Source of the DNA: CAKZSU01 sp044223895
GTDB taxonomy: Bacteria > Patescibacteriota > Microgenomatia > UBA10105 > UBA927
Length of the DNA stretch: 30,948 nt
Direction of reading: 5' to 3'
Assembly: GCA_044223895.1 (NCBI GenBank)
Contig: JBGALL010000012.1
Span: forward strand, 1 to 30,948
Shown: positions 16,442 to 24,915 of the stretch, one piece after another
Numbering within the stretch: the stretch's first letter is position 1
Layout: each line of letters begins with the position of its first letter
The notes under the pieces: model-generated
Databases searched by the model: none
Seen by the model: the letters and a program-made list of their open reading frames with translations, nothing else
What the model was told of the DNA's origin: nothing
Made by a program: the position numbers and the translations under genes

Positions 16442-17301
16442 TTCGTGAGAAGTTTTGCAGCAGTAGTAGAATCTACATATTCTAAATTAGTGACAATTCC
16501 ATTTGAAAGAAAAGTTTTATCTGAATGAATCCAAAAATATTTAATCCCCACTTTTAAATCGGTAGTGTTATTAAAAAAACAGGTGTTTTCGGAACATGGG
16601 ACATTGGGTAACAATACTTTCAAGATTACATCTTTATAGATTGTACTTTCTCCATGATTAACAGTCCCGTTATCGGTGGTTACATCAAATTCCATTGGTC
16701 GTATCGTTGAATCTAAAGACTTCGCAATGATTTGGTTCAAGGAGTCTTTTGCTTCAAATGATTTCATTTCTTCAGCATGAGAAGATTCTATTCCCCTAAA
16801 CAGAATAGTCGCTAGAACGTTCTTTAATTGGTAATCTTTGTATTTATCTTCGAGATTCTTGTAAATATTGAGTATTCTGCCACGAAAGGCTACTTTTCCA
16901 AGTGAAAGAGATAAAGAGTTTCCTATTAATAAAGAACTATCATTATATGAATACATTCTCGTACGCGGATTATATTTTGCTTTTATTTTTATCACGACCC
17001 AAATATATTTATCCACACCTCCAAAATTTACTGATTTCGATTCTACTACTTCAGCGATTTGTTGACCGAATGAATTATAGACTGCATCTCCCTTTCTAAT
17101 AGAGTCTGCTTCTTGATAACCTATTGGGATCATGCCTTTTGAATTATAATCAGGTGCCTGAGAAGTTAAATCAAGATATATATATTCTGACTTAGTAGTA
17201 AAATAAATAAGTGAATATCCCAAAGCAACAATAATAATTAATATAATTGAAAAATCTATAACAGTTAATTTCTTTAATCTATCTCTTATTTTTTTCCACA
17301 T
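16438..17301 (-). CDS. DUF4330-like single-span membrane protein
   Basis: A short basic N-terminus and one membrane span (about residues 14-34, after KKLTVIDFS) are followed by an external domain. RKGDAVYNSFGQQIAEV (69-85) and LSLSLGKVAFRGRIL (about 131-145) match the pattern I associate with DUF4330 proteins: a basic stretch, an IDxxII span, then GDxVYDxxG. The family has no settled biochemical role. At 287 residues this copy is longer than a typical member because of a C-terminal extension with two cysteines (CSENTC). It lies between the Wzy-like gene (23-base overlap) and the first GT4 gene (ATGA overlap). An accessory role in polymerisation or export is therefore plausible but not shown. 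Confidence 0.6.
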   Translation of the reverse strand: MWKKIRDRLKKLTVIDFSIILIIIVALGYSLIYFTTKSEYIYLDLTSQAPDYNSKGMIPIGYQEADSIRKGDAVYNSFGQQIAEVVESKSVNFGGVDKYIWVVIKIKAKYNPRTRMYSYNDSSLLIGNSLSLSLGKVAFRGRILNIYKNLEDKYKDYQLKNVLATILFRGIESSHAEEMKSFEAKDSLNQIIAKSLDSTIRPMEFDVTTDNGTVNHGESTIYKDVILKVLLPNVPCSENTCFFNNTTDLKVGIKYFWIHSDKTFLSNGIVTNLEYVDSTTAAKLLTK

Positions 17302-18724
17302 ATTGATTTAGTCCCATGAAAATCCAAAAAATTTCACTTATTGGAGAATACAAAAACCATGGGTAGAAACAGGATATTCCTAAATAAGTTATACAACTTA
17401 TAAATATGCCAAACATTTCAATATTTTTTGTTTTTTTCAGCTTCTTGTATTTCTCAGTCATTATACGAAAAAACAGGAAGCTAAACAAAAGTAATCCTAA
17501 AATACCAAATTCTGAACCTATTTGAGCGATAATATTATGAGGTTCAGCAATTTTGTATGAGTAATCTTCTGGCTGATATATCATTGGGGTAAGATACTGA
17601 AATACGTGCAAACCAATTCCAAAAGGATTATTTAAAAGATAGTCTTTTGCAATTTCTAAATGACGAAGTCGATATATTCCAGACCCATTACTCGAAAAAG
17701 CTGTTGCTATAGTACTTAATCTTAGAAGAACTAATGGTAGTAGTACTATAAATGGGAATAACAGACGAATGAAATTTTTACGGGAAAGAATAAAAGGAAA
17801 ATCAATAGTAATGCTAATTTTGGTTAAAAAGACAAAAGAAGTAAAACCTATTACAACACTCACTAGCCAAACTGCTCTGCTCCCAGAGAGAATAATTCCT
17901 AAGAATGATAAGGAAAGAGACAACCATACGAGCCAATTTTTATGATTATTCTTTATAAACACAAGACTATAAAGATATGGGAGTACTACCCCCATAAATG
18001 AAGCTATCAGATTAGGATCATCCATTGTTCCCCCTGGTCTATATATATCTAATTGCTCTACGGCATAGCGCCCTAATTGTGACCATGTATTTACATGTTC
18101 TATAGGCCAACCAACTGGTCCGTGTTTAAACCACTGCAATAACATGAGTCCACCATTAAATATTAGAAAGACAATAATTATTTCAAAAGTAACTCTCTTG
18201 ATTTGCTTATCGCTAAATATAATTTTACTTATTTGATAAAGAACAAAATATTTTAGAACCTGAAGTAAGTAAAAAAAAGAAATATCCTGAAAGTATGAAA
18301 AAAAGGATGAAACAACTCCAATACAGAGTAAAATTGGAAATACATATTCGTAAATTTCAGTTTTTTGAGAGTAAAAATATTTCTTTGATGAGCGTTTCAA
18401 AACAAACAATAAAACGATCAAAATAACATCCGAAAACATTACGTTATAAAGTACTGGTATTTCTTGTATTGATTGTGGTGTAGAAATAAAAATATAGGAA
18501 ATAAAATATTTTCCCTGCTGAAACAGAAGTGTAGATACAAAACCGTACCACAACGTTTTTAATATATTCTTTGATGTTGCATATAATGCAAATAAATATA
18601 TTATTAGAAGGCCTATATATAATTTGTTCGTATTTATAAAGATTTGAGCACCCACAAAAAAACAAAATAGGATAGTCGGCGAAACAATATATACTTTAGC
18701 TTTATTCAACAGAGTTCCTATCAT
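17279..18724 (-). CDS. O-antigen ligase / Wzy-type polymerase family membrane protein
   Basis: The 481-residue protein has about 11-12 membrane spans. Its large central external loop contains RPGGTMDDPN (229-238), the tGxxxxPN-type motif of the family. SGSRAVW (280-286) follows, and late in the protein HNIIAQIGSEFGILG matches the typical HNxxLxxxxExGxxG. Members join or polymerise lipid-linked oligosaccharides on the outer membrane face, or transfer glycans to protein or lipid acceptors. Polymerase and ligase cannot be told apart from sequence alone. It is the first gene of the eight-gene minus-strand run and diverges from the TuaH-like gene across only 21 bases. No Wzx flippase is visible in the window, so the substrate's route across the membrane is open. 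Confidence 0.85.
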   Translation of the reverse strand: MIGTLLNKAKVYIVSPTILFCFFVGAQIFINTNKLYIGLLIIYLFALYATSKNILKTLWYGFVSTLLFQQGKYFISYIFISTPQSIQEIPVLYNVMFSDVILIVLLFVLKRSSKKYFYSQKTEIYEYVFPILLCIGVVSSFFSYFQDISFFYLLQVLKYFVLYQISKIIFSDKQIKRVTFEIIIVFLIFNGGLMLLQWFKHGPVGWPIEHVNTWSQLGRYAVEQLDIYRPGGTMDDPNLIASFMGVVLPYLYSLVFIKNNHKNWLVWLSLSLSFLGIILSGSRAVWLVSVVIGFTSFVFLTKISITIDFPFILSRKNFIRLLFPFIVLLPLVLLRLSTIATAFSSNGSGIYRLRHLEIAKDYLLNNPFGIGLHVFQYLTPMIYQPEDYSYKIAEPHNIIAQIGSEFGILGLLLFSFLFFRIMTEKYKKLKKTKNIEMFGIFISCITYLGISCFYPWFLYSPISEIFWIFMGLNQYVEKNKR

Positions 18725-18735
18725 AAGTTTCGATA

Positions 18736-18764
18736 AGTATACTCTATGAGAAATAATTTGTTTA
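18736..18764 (-). promoter_or_regulatory. Candidate promoter for the 18724-7212 operon
   Basis: Read on the minus strand, TAAACA (18764-18759) and TATACT (18741-18736) are separated by 17 bases. They would place transcription start near 18729, about five bases before the first ATG of the operon. The elements overlap the start of the divergent gene. In such AT-rich DNA a chance match is quite likely. Confidence 0.22.
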
Positions 18765-19897
18765 TTTTACTATTTCACAATCCTTGGGATTGGACTGCCG
18801 ATTTTGCAAATCAAACTGCCTATAAATTGGCACTAACAGATTTTGTGATTTGCATTTTATTAAACGAATCGAAGTCTATTAAGGAATATTTATTTGCAGA
18901 AAAGAAACCGATTTTATTTAGAAAAGATAGAAAGAATCTTTATGTTTATACACCTTTATATATACTTCCACTCAGACGGTTTTGGACTATTGAACGATTG
19001 AATTTATTTTTAAATATATTCTTTCTCAAAATAATAACTCGCTTAGTTTTATTTCCTCAAATAACGATAAAAAAATATCTCTGGGTGTTTTATCCTGGTC
19101 ATCAACCAATTGTTCAACTATTTGATCGCTCATTTTCAGTAATTTATGACTGTGTAGATTTTTTTGATGGAAAAGGATCACATTTTCCAAATCCTCTTAA
19201 CTTAGAAAAAAAATTAATTTTGTCGTCTAATTTCTTTTTTGTTAATTCACGCAGTCTTTTTAAAATACACAAAAATTTAAGAATACCGATTATGGTCCCT
19301 CAAGGTTTCAATAAATCCATTAATAATGCTATCGATCTAATCGATACACGCTTTACAAACAAAAAAATAATAGGCTATGTCGGAGGGATAAACCATCGAT
19401 TAGATTATGATCTTCTGTATCAGCTTGTATTAAATAATCCAAAATATTTATTTGTTTTTGTGGGTCCAATCCAACCAATGGAATCTATAATGAATTATAG
19501 TGTCTTAAAGAAAAAAATAAATAAACTACTTGATTTAGACAATTTTTTACTCTTTCAAGACATCGCAAAAGATCGAGTTTTTAGCTTTATTACTAAGTTC
19601 GATATAGGAATAATTCCTTACGATAAGAGCATGGAGTTTAATAAATTTAGTTTTCCCATGAAGATATTTGAGTATTTTTATGCTGGAATCCCTGTCGTAT
19701 CAACTCATATTGAAGAATTAGAATATTATCGTAAATATGTCAAAATAGCTGATAATCTAAAGGATTGGCAAGAAAGCATTCAAGCAATTTTCTCTCAACC
19801 TTGGCCGGAGAGATTTAAAAAAGAGCAGAAAAATCTTTGTGAGGCAAATTCCTGGGAAAGAAAAATATCATATATATTAAGAGAATTGGAAAAATAA
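18746..19897 (+). CDS. TuaH-like GT4-superfamily glycosyltransferase
   Basis: This 383-residue protein resembles the GT-B fold group that includes TuaH. The first domain contains VIYDCVDFFDG (YDCVD at 134-138), VNSRSLF (166-172) and VPQGFN (184-189), and the second opens with IGYVGGINHRLDYDLL (209-224). Near the C-terminus FPMKIFEYFYAGIPVVS is the donor-binding region, with the Glu of KIFEYFYAG in the usual place. It should add a sugar on the cytoplasmic side. It is transcribed away from the Wzy-like gene with a 21-base gap. The methyltransferase gene follows after 55 bases, so it may be transcribed alone or with that pair. Confidence 0.75.
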   Translation: MRNNLFILLFHNPWDWTADFANQTAYKLALTDFVICILLNESKSIKEYLFAEKKPILFRKDRKNLYVYTPLYILPLRRFWTIERLNLFLNIFFLKIITRLVLFPQITIKKYLWVFYPGHQPIVQLFDRSFSVIYDCVDFFDGKGSHFPNPLNLEKKLILSSNFFFVNSRSLFKIHKNLRIPIMVPQGFNKSINNAIDLIDTRFTNKKIIGYVGGINHRLDYDLLYQLVLNNPKYLFVFVGPIQPMESIMNYSVLKKKINKLLDLDNFLLFQDIAKDRVFSFITKFDIGIIPYDKSMEFNKFSFPMKIFEYFYAGIPVVSTHIEELEYYRKYVKIADNLKDWQESIQAIFSQPWPERFKKEQKNLCEANSWERKISYILRELEK

Positions 19898-19952
19898 GAT
19901 TCTATACCTAGAACCATAGATCTGCTAGTATGTCATTTATCATTTCTATAAT

Positions 19953-20732
19953 ATGAAAAATAATATTTTGCACGTTCTAGACAAGCTAAAATACTTTGGA
20001 TTCAGGAAGTTGTATTGGATAGGAAGAAATATTAGTATTGCTTCTCACGATTATCTCATTGATCTCTCATTGATCAATTCAATAAAAGATCAATCAATAA
20101 TTAAAAGAACTATCAGTAGAAAAATAGTCGAGAATTGTCATGTAGATTCGGGACAAAACATTAATTTATCTCAGTTTTTTTTAGGATTTGGATTAATTCA
20201 TTATTCTTTTATCAGGAATATAAAACCTACAAATATTTTGTGTATTGGCTCTCGTAAAGGATTTATACCAGTAATATTGGCACTAGCATGTAAAGATAAT
20301 AACTTTGGTCATGTAGACTTTGTCGATGCAGGATATGATCAGGATGACCATTCCAAGCATTGGAGTGGGGTGGGATTCTGGAAAAAGGGAGATGTTAAAG
20401 AACATTTTGCTAGATTTGGTGTCAGCTCATATTTAACTACCTATGTAATGACTACAAAGGAGTTTGCAGTTAAATATCCTGAACGAACATATCAATATAT
20501 TTATATAGATGGGGATCATTCGTATGAAGGAGTTAAATTAGATTATAAATTATTTTGGAAACGATTAGAAAAAAATGGATTTATGTCATTTCATGATGTT
20601 ATAGCTAAGGGATATTTAGATAAAGGTTTGTTTGGCGTATGGAAATTATGGGCTGAAATAAAAGATAAAAACAGTATTGTATTTCCCTTTCCTAAAGATT
20701 CTGGATTAGGGTTTATTCAAAAACTCAAATGA
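19953..20732 (+). CDS. Class I SAM-dependent methyltransferase (Methyltransf_24 type)
   Basis: Residues 95-106 (ILCIGSRKGFIP) form the SAM-binding motif I, with Ser where many members have Gly. YIDGDHSYEGV (184-194) followed by GFMSFHDV is the strong Methyltransf_24 signature seen in methyltransferases of glycan and secondary-metabolite loci. The N-terminal ~90 residues are less typical and may help bind the substrate. At 259 residues it is complete. It may methylate a sugar hydroxyl or amine. Its stop overlaps the start of the PLP decarboxylase gene in an ATGA (20729-20732), so the two products are probably made together and may act on the same compound. Confidence 0.78.
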   Translation: MKNNILHVLDKLKYFGFRKLYWIGRNISIASHDYLIDLSLINSIKDQSIIKRTISRKIVENCHVDSGQNINLSQFFLGFGLIHYSFIRNIKPTNILCIGSRKGFIPVILALACKDNNFGHVDFVDAGYDQDDHSKHWSGVGFWKKGDVKEHFARFGVSSYLTTYVMTTKEFAVKYPERTYQYIYIDGDHSYEGVKLDYKLFWKRLEKNGFMSFHDVIAKGYLDKGLFGVWKLWAEIKDKNSIVFPFPKDSGLGFIQKLK

Positions 20733-22063
20733 GAAACGGAGAACTAAACTGGCTAAAGAAAAGCACTTCCTTACTCAAATACCCGGTACCATTGTACAAA
20801 AATATCGATCCCCATATATTTCCTGAACAGCCAATAAGTTCGATCTCGGTTCGCTCGAGAATATATGCGCTTACATCAGAATTGAAATCGCGAAAACTTT
20901 GCTACAACATTGGATCGTTATATACCTTACCGCACCCTTCGGCCATAGATACATATAGCCAATTTGCTAAATATAACCCAAGTAACTTGGGTGATTGGTC
21001 AGAGACTAGTAAAGGGATATATGACACAAAAAAAATCGAATATGAAGTAATTCATAAACTAATAGATCTATATCGAGGTGATCAAAAACTATTAAGAGGG
21101 TATGTAACGACCGGAGGAACCGAAGGAAATTTGTATTTTACCTGGCTAGGAAGAGAAAATCTAAAAAAATATGTAAAAGCCAATGAAATATGTTTGTTGA
21201 AAAGTAGCTTAACTCATTATTCAGTGAGGAAAGCAGGAATTATTTGTGATTTATTCCAGGATTACATTCCCTTAAATGAACATTCTTGGAATATTGATGC
21301 GGAAGGCTTTGAAAAAAAAGTATTAGAGATGTATAGAAAAAAATATAAAGGCTTTGTTGTTCCGTTAACACTTGGATATACATCTACTGGCACATCAGAT
21401 GATGTTAAATCAATAACTCAAAAAGCGTTAGAACTACAGAAACAACACCCAAAAATTAATTTTTTTTTCTGGATTGATGCTGCTTTAAATGGGTTAATTC
21501 TTCCATTTACTGAAAGAAAATTTTCTCCTTTTTCTTCACCGTTAGTACAAGGATTAATTGTAGATTTTCATAAATTTGGATTAGTTCCCTATTCATCTGG
21601 CGTGGCAATTTATAGGAAAAAGGTTCAAAAAGCGATAATTCACCCCGTAGATTATTTGGAAGAACAGGATTCTACATTATTAGGCTCACGGTCTGGAATT
21701 CCTGCGATATCTATATGGAAAATGATTCATATTTTCGGTAAAAAGGGTTATTCTCAACAAGTAAATCTACAATTGAACAATAAAAACTTTTTTATCCAAG
21801 AAATACAAAAACATGTAAGAGATATACAAATTGTAACTGATGTAAATAGTTTAACCTGTGGGTTAATATTTACCAAAAAATTGCCTGAGAATTTGTGCAG
21901 TAAATACAGTTTATTTCCAGGAAAAACTAAACTACTATTCTTTCCCAATATACATAAAGAAAAAACAATTTATAAGATCTTTTTCCTACCACATGTCACA
22001 AGAGAAATTATTTGTGAATTTGTTGACGATTTGAAAAGCTTTGATGCCAAAATGACTTACTAA
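20729..22063 (+). CDS. Group II PLP-dependent amino acid decarboxylase (histidine/serine decarboxylase-like)
   Basis: The 444-residue protein has TTGGTEGNLY (127-136), HYSVRK (163-168, His stacking on PLP), GTSDDV (221-226), WIDAALNG (D250 facing the PLP ring nitrogen) and DFHKFG with presumed Schiff-base lysine K282. These together are the hallmark of the pyridoxal-dependent histidine decarboxylase branch, which also contains serine decarboxylases. The reaction would release CO2 from an amino acid and leave a primary amine. In a glycan locus the amine (ethanolamine from serine, for example) could decorate a sugar, which is inference. An aldolase- or lyase-like activity in the same fold is an alternative. 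It is coupled by ATGA to the methyltransferase before it. Confidence 0.8.
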   Translation: MRNGELNWLKKSTSLLKYPVPLYKNIDPHIFPEQPISSISVRSRIYALTSELKSRKLCYNIGSLYTLPHPSAIDTYSQFAKYNPSNLGDWSETSKGIYDTKKIEYEVIHKLIDLYRGDQKLLRGYVTTGGTEGNLYFTWLGRENLKKYVKANEICLLKSSLTHYSVRKAGIICDLFQDYIPLNEHSWNIDAEGFEKKVLEMYRKKYKGFVVPLTLGYTSTGTSDDVKSITQKALELQKQHPKINFFFWIDAALNGLILPFTERKFSPFSSPLVQGLIVDFHKFGLVPYSSGVAIYRKKVQKAIIHPVDYLEEQDSTLLGSRSGIPAISIWKMIHIFGKKGYSQQVNLQLNNKNFFIQEIQKHVRDIQIVTDVNSLTCGLIFTKKLPENLCSKYSLFPGKTKLLFFPNIHKEKTIYKIFFLPHVTREIICEFVDDLKSFDAKMTY

Positions 22064-22079
22064 TAAAAAATATTTCGTA

Positions 22080-23054
22080 TTATGTTAATTTCCAAAAAAT
22101 ATAACTCGAAGGCGACCTATCTTTTATAGGTACAGAATGATAATTATTCTGTAAGTCTTCTAAAAGCAAATATTTTGCGTTAAATGCTCGGGGGTTGATC
22201 AAAAATTCTTTTGACCAACCACTATCAAAAGAAAAGTTCGCAAGTATATCATAGGCTAAACGCAGCGCGTAAAGCAAAAAATCTGATGACATATCTTTAC
22301 TTATAGGTTCTTCATAAAGGATGATCGCATCTGCAGCAGGAAACATATTTTCTAACTCTCTAGAAGAAATCAACATATGATGCAAAGAACAAATGGCCAG
22401 GATCAAGAGCTTTTCGTTTTTTTTCTTTTTCACAATTTGCTGAGATTTTATTTTAAAGTCTTTAGCTGATATAAAAGAATTAAATTCTTTGTGAAAAAAA
22501 GTATTAGGATACGGTTCACTATCATATCCCAACCATATAAATTGTATATCTTTATAAATATTTTTTAATTGCCGATCTATATATTCTTCCTTATCACCTA
22601 CCCCACATCCTAAAGATAAGATTTTGATGATTTTTTTTTCATGTTTTATTTCTTTGACAATATCTTTAATAACCTTATAGAGACTTTGATTCAAATCTCC
22701 CGTACTATTTCCTTGTAGAACATTATCTCTTACTTTCATTTGCACAAAAGTTTTTCTTTCATTACTAATTACCTCGACAAGAGATTGAATTAGTGTATTA
22801 ATAATTTTTTGCAGACTTCTGTCTTTATGGTTACAAAACTCCTGAGTTAAATAGTCTTTTTTGTCCAAAAAGATTTTACTAAGGAACATCTTTCTTAAAT
22901 AAGTTAGTCTAATGTCTTCAGAAATTAATGTATGGATAAAATGTGGATAAAGAATTGCCAGACCATTCTCTAGATGTTCTTTATATATTTTTTTTGATCT
23001 TCTTATTTCTCCTATTTTTGCTAAAGGAATGAAGTTAATAAACAGATTATTCAC
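22080..23054 (-). CDS. SAM-dependent methyltransferase-like protein with a long N-terminal region
   Basis: The C-terminal half has a Rossmann-type motif I, ILSLGCGVGD (145-154), a motif II acidic residue in LGYDSEPY (D178), and ICSLHHM (221-227, paired His) where class I methyltransferases have motif IV. The ~140 residues before it are rich in Lys, Ile and Leu, look helical, and match nothing I know. The start at 23054 is GTG. The frame stays open further upstream but offers no usual start codon there, and the next Met is residue 56. It stands alone on the minus strand between two plus-strand groups, 16 bases from the convergent decarboxylase gene. Its substrate is unknown, and a non-methylating SAM- or nucleotide-binding role is possible. 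Confidence 0.6.
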   Translation of the reverse strand: MNNLFINFIPLAKIGEIRRSKKIYKEHLENGLAILYPHFIHTLISEDIRLTYLRKMFLSKIFLDKKDYLTQEFCNHKDRSLQKIINTLIQSLVEVISNERKTFVQMKVRDNVLQGNSTGDLNQSLYKVIKDIVKEIKHEKKIIKILSLGCGVGDKEEYIDRQLKNIYKDIQFIWLGYDSEPYPNTFFHKEFNSFISAKDFKIKSQQIVKKKKNEKLLILAICSLHHMLISSRELENMFPAADAIILYEEPISKDMSSDFLLYALRLAYDILANFSFDSGWSKEFLINPRAFNAKYLLLEDLQNNYHSVPIKDRSPSSYIFWKLT

Positions 23055-23141
23055 ATTTTTGATCTTAACTGAATTCTTTACTAATGTAAAAAATGTGATA
23101 TTCTGTATTGTATAAATGAATAGAACGTGATTTCTTATATT

Positions 23142-24260
23142 ATGAAAATTGTCAATCCGAATATACCTTACGAATTTACTTTTGACGATATTTTGCTTCT
23201 TCCAGGTTATTCAGATTTTGATATGGTTGAAGAACCAAAAATTGATTTGAGGACTAGGATTTCAAAAAATATTCTATTAGATGTGCCTCTTGTTTCATCC
23301 CCTATGGCCGGAGTCACCGAAACAGAAATGGCTATTTCTTTAGCAAAAAATGGGGGTATAGGAATTATTCATTGTTTTCAACCTTTTGAAAGACAATTGC
23401 AGCAAGTGGAACATATAAAAAAGCTCAATCTGAAAGTTGGTGCTTCGGTTATAGATTTAACAGATTCTGGCTTTAATCATTGTAAAAATTTAGCAAAAGT
23501 CGGAGTTGATTTTATTTCAATAGACGTTGCCCATGCCGGTAATACGAGAGCCATTGAATTAATTAAAAAACTAAAAAAAACTCTTCGACACATTGATATA
23601 AGTGTATCGCTGGTAGTAACAAAAGAAGCTACTGAAGCAGTTATAAAAGCAGGGGCTGATAGCGTTAGAGTGGGTATTGGCGGTGGATCGCATTGTACAA
23701 CACGATTAGTAACCGGTGTAGGAAGACCACAACTCAGTGCAGTTATGGATTGTGCCGTAGTAGCAAAAAAATATAAAATACCTTTGATTTCAGATACAGG
23801 TATTCGATATCCAGGAGATATTGCAAAGGCTATAGCTTTTGGTGCGGATACTATAATGATAGGTGGCCTATTTTCTGGCACAGATGAAAGTCCCGGCGAA
23901 ATTTTTTATCGCGAAGGAAAACCATATAAAATGTCATGGGGTTCCTGTACTGAAACGGCTATTCTTCAAAAACAATTAATTTATTCTGTCAAGATAAAAG
24001 GAAAAATTAAGGATGTGTTAAGATTAGCAAAACGTTCTATTATCCCCAAGAAACCCCAAAAATCAGGAATTTTTGAAGAAGGTATTCAAAACGCAATTCC
24101 TTATAAAGGCAGCGTAAATGAAGTTATCCTTAATCTCGTGAGTGGATTGAGACGATCTATGTGGTATATGGGTGTACTGAATTTGGATCAATTAAAAGAT
24201 AAAGCTAGAGTAGTAATAACATCTCCTAATACCTATCAGGAAAGCCTCCCTAGAATATGA
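23142..24260 (+). CDS. IMP dehydrogenase/GMP reductase-family protein without CBS domains
   Basis: This 372-residue TIM-barrel protein carries family motifs: FTFDDILLLPGYSDF near the start, VSSPMAGVTE (51-60), the active-site loop GIGGGSHCTTR (178-188) with Cys185, SDTGIRYPGDIAKA, and GTDESPGE (247-254). The CBS pair that normally follows GGIGIIH is absent; only ~20 residues separate that motif from KVGASV. The catalytic Arg-Tyr flap of IMPDH (as in DRYFQ) is not visible. Instead a Lys-rich stretch (about 275-308) precedes IPYKGSV. It could be a GMP reductase, a compact IMPDH or an enzyme with another task. I prefer ATG 23142; GTG at 23127 would add five residues. It heads a three-gene plus-strand group with a phosphatase and a sulfotransferase. 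Confidence 0.85.
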   Translation: MKIVNPNIPYEFTFDDILLLPGYSDFDMVEEPKIDLRTRISKNILLDVPLVSSPMAGVTETEMAISLAKNGGIGIIHCFQPFERQLQQVEHIKKLNLKVGASVIDLTDSGFNHCKNLAKVGVDFISIDVAHAGNTRAIELIKKLKKTLRHIDISVSLVVTKEATEAVIKAGADSVRVGIGGGSHCTTRLVTGVGRPQLSAVMDCAVVAKKYKIPLISDTGIRYPGDIAKAIAFGADTIMIGGLFSGTDESPGEIFYREGKPYKMSWGSCTETAILQKQLIYSVKIKGKIKDVLRLAKRSIIPKKPQKSGIFEEGIQNAIPYKGSVNEVILNLVSGLRRSMWYMGVLNLDQLKDKARVVITSPNTYQESLPRI

Positions 24261-24272
24261 AAACTCTTTAAT

Positions 24273-24908
24273 ATGAGGAATTTTTTCTTAAAAAAACTTC
24301 CTATATCTCTACGTAGAAAATTAATCTCGACGATAATTTGGGATTTTGATGGCACCTTATCTCAAAGCACATCGTTAGGAGTAGAGTTAGAAAATAAATA
24401 CAGAGAGTTTCTAAGCCGTAAACTTCGGAGGAACATAAGCTCTAAAGAATTTTCTTCCCTTACAAATACCTATGGCTCTTGGTCCAAGACCGTAGAAGTA
24501 TTAACAAACATTAAAGAAGATGACGTAATAACTTCAGTAGATGACAGTGTAAATAAGCTAAAATTTATAAAAAAGAATGAAGAAACAGTGAATCTGTTTT
24601 CACTACTTAAGTCATATAGACATATTATTCTGACAAAAGCCAGAAAAGATTATGTAAAAAAGGGATTAATAAAAATAGGTTTTTCCCCAACAATAAATTT
24701 TCCTTTTGAAAATATTATAGATAGACACGATACAGGTTTTCTAAAACCACATTTAGAAGCGTTTAAATATGTGCACACCTATACTAAAGAATTAAAAATA
24801 AGGCATGTTATGATTGGAGACTCATATCAACATGATGTAATTCCAGCATTAAAATATGGTTTCTTCGCATTACATATATCTGAACTACATTATTTAATTG
24901 GTAATTAA
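24273..24908 (+). CDS. HAD-superfamily phosphatase
   Basis: All four HAD motifs are present: DFDGT (D24, D26), ILTKAR with T121, FLKPH with K158, and GDSYQHD (D183, D188). A helical cap occupies roughly residues 30-110. At 211 residues it resembles phosphoglycolate- or nucleotidase-like HAD enzymes that remove phosphate from small metabolites. Its place 12 bases after the IMPDH-like gene and 7 bases before the sulfotransferase suggests work on a nucleotide or sugar phosphate of the same pathway. Clearing the PAP by-product of sulfation is possible but unproven. The ATG at 24273 is the only good start. Confidence 0.82.
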   Translation: MRNFFLKKLPISLRRKLISTIIWDFDGTLSQSTSLGVELENKYREFLSRKLRRNISSKEFSSLTNTYGSWSKTVEVLTNIKEDDVITSVDDSVNKLKFIKKNEETVNLFSLLKSYRHIILTKARKDYVKKGLIKIGFSPTINFPFENIIDRHDTGFLKPHLEAFKYVHTYTKELKIRHVMIGDSYQHDVIPALKYGFFALHISELHYLIGN

Positions 24909-24915
24909 GTTGTAA

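Noticed and set aside
19947..19952. Perfect TATAAT directly before the ATG at 19953
   Set aside because: As a -10 element it would place transcription start inside the gene, and no -35 is present at the right distance. In DNA this AT-rich it is best seen as chance.
24273..24908. HAD protein as the dedicated PAP phosphatase of the sulfation module
   Set aside because: Known PAP phosphatases (CysQ type) belong to a different fold. Position alone does not support naming this activity, so it was left as a general HAD phosphatase.
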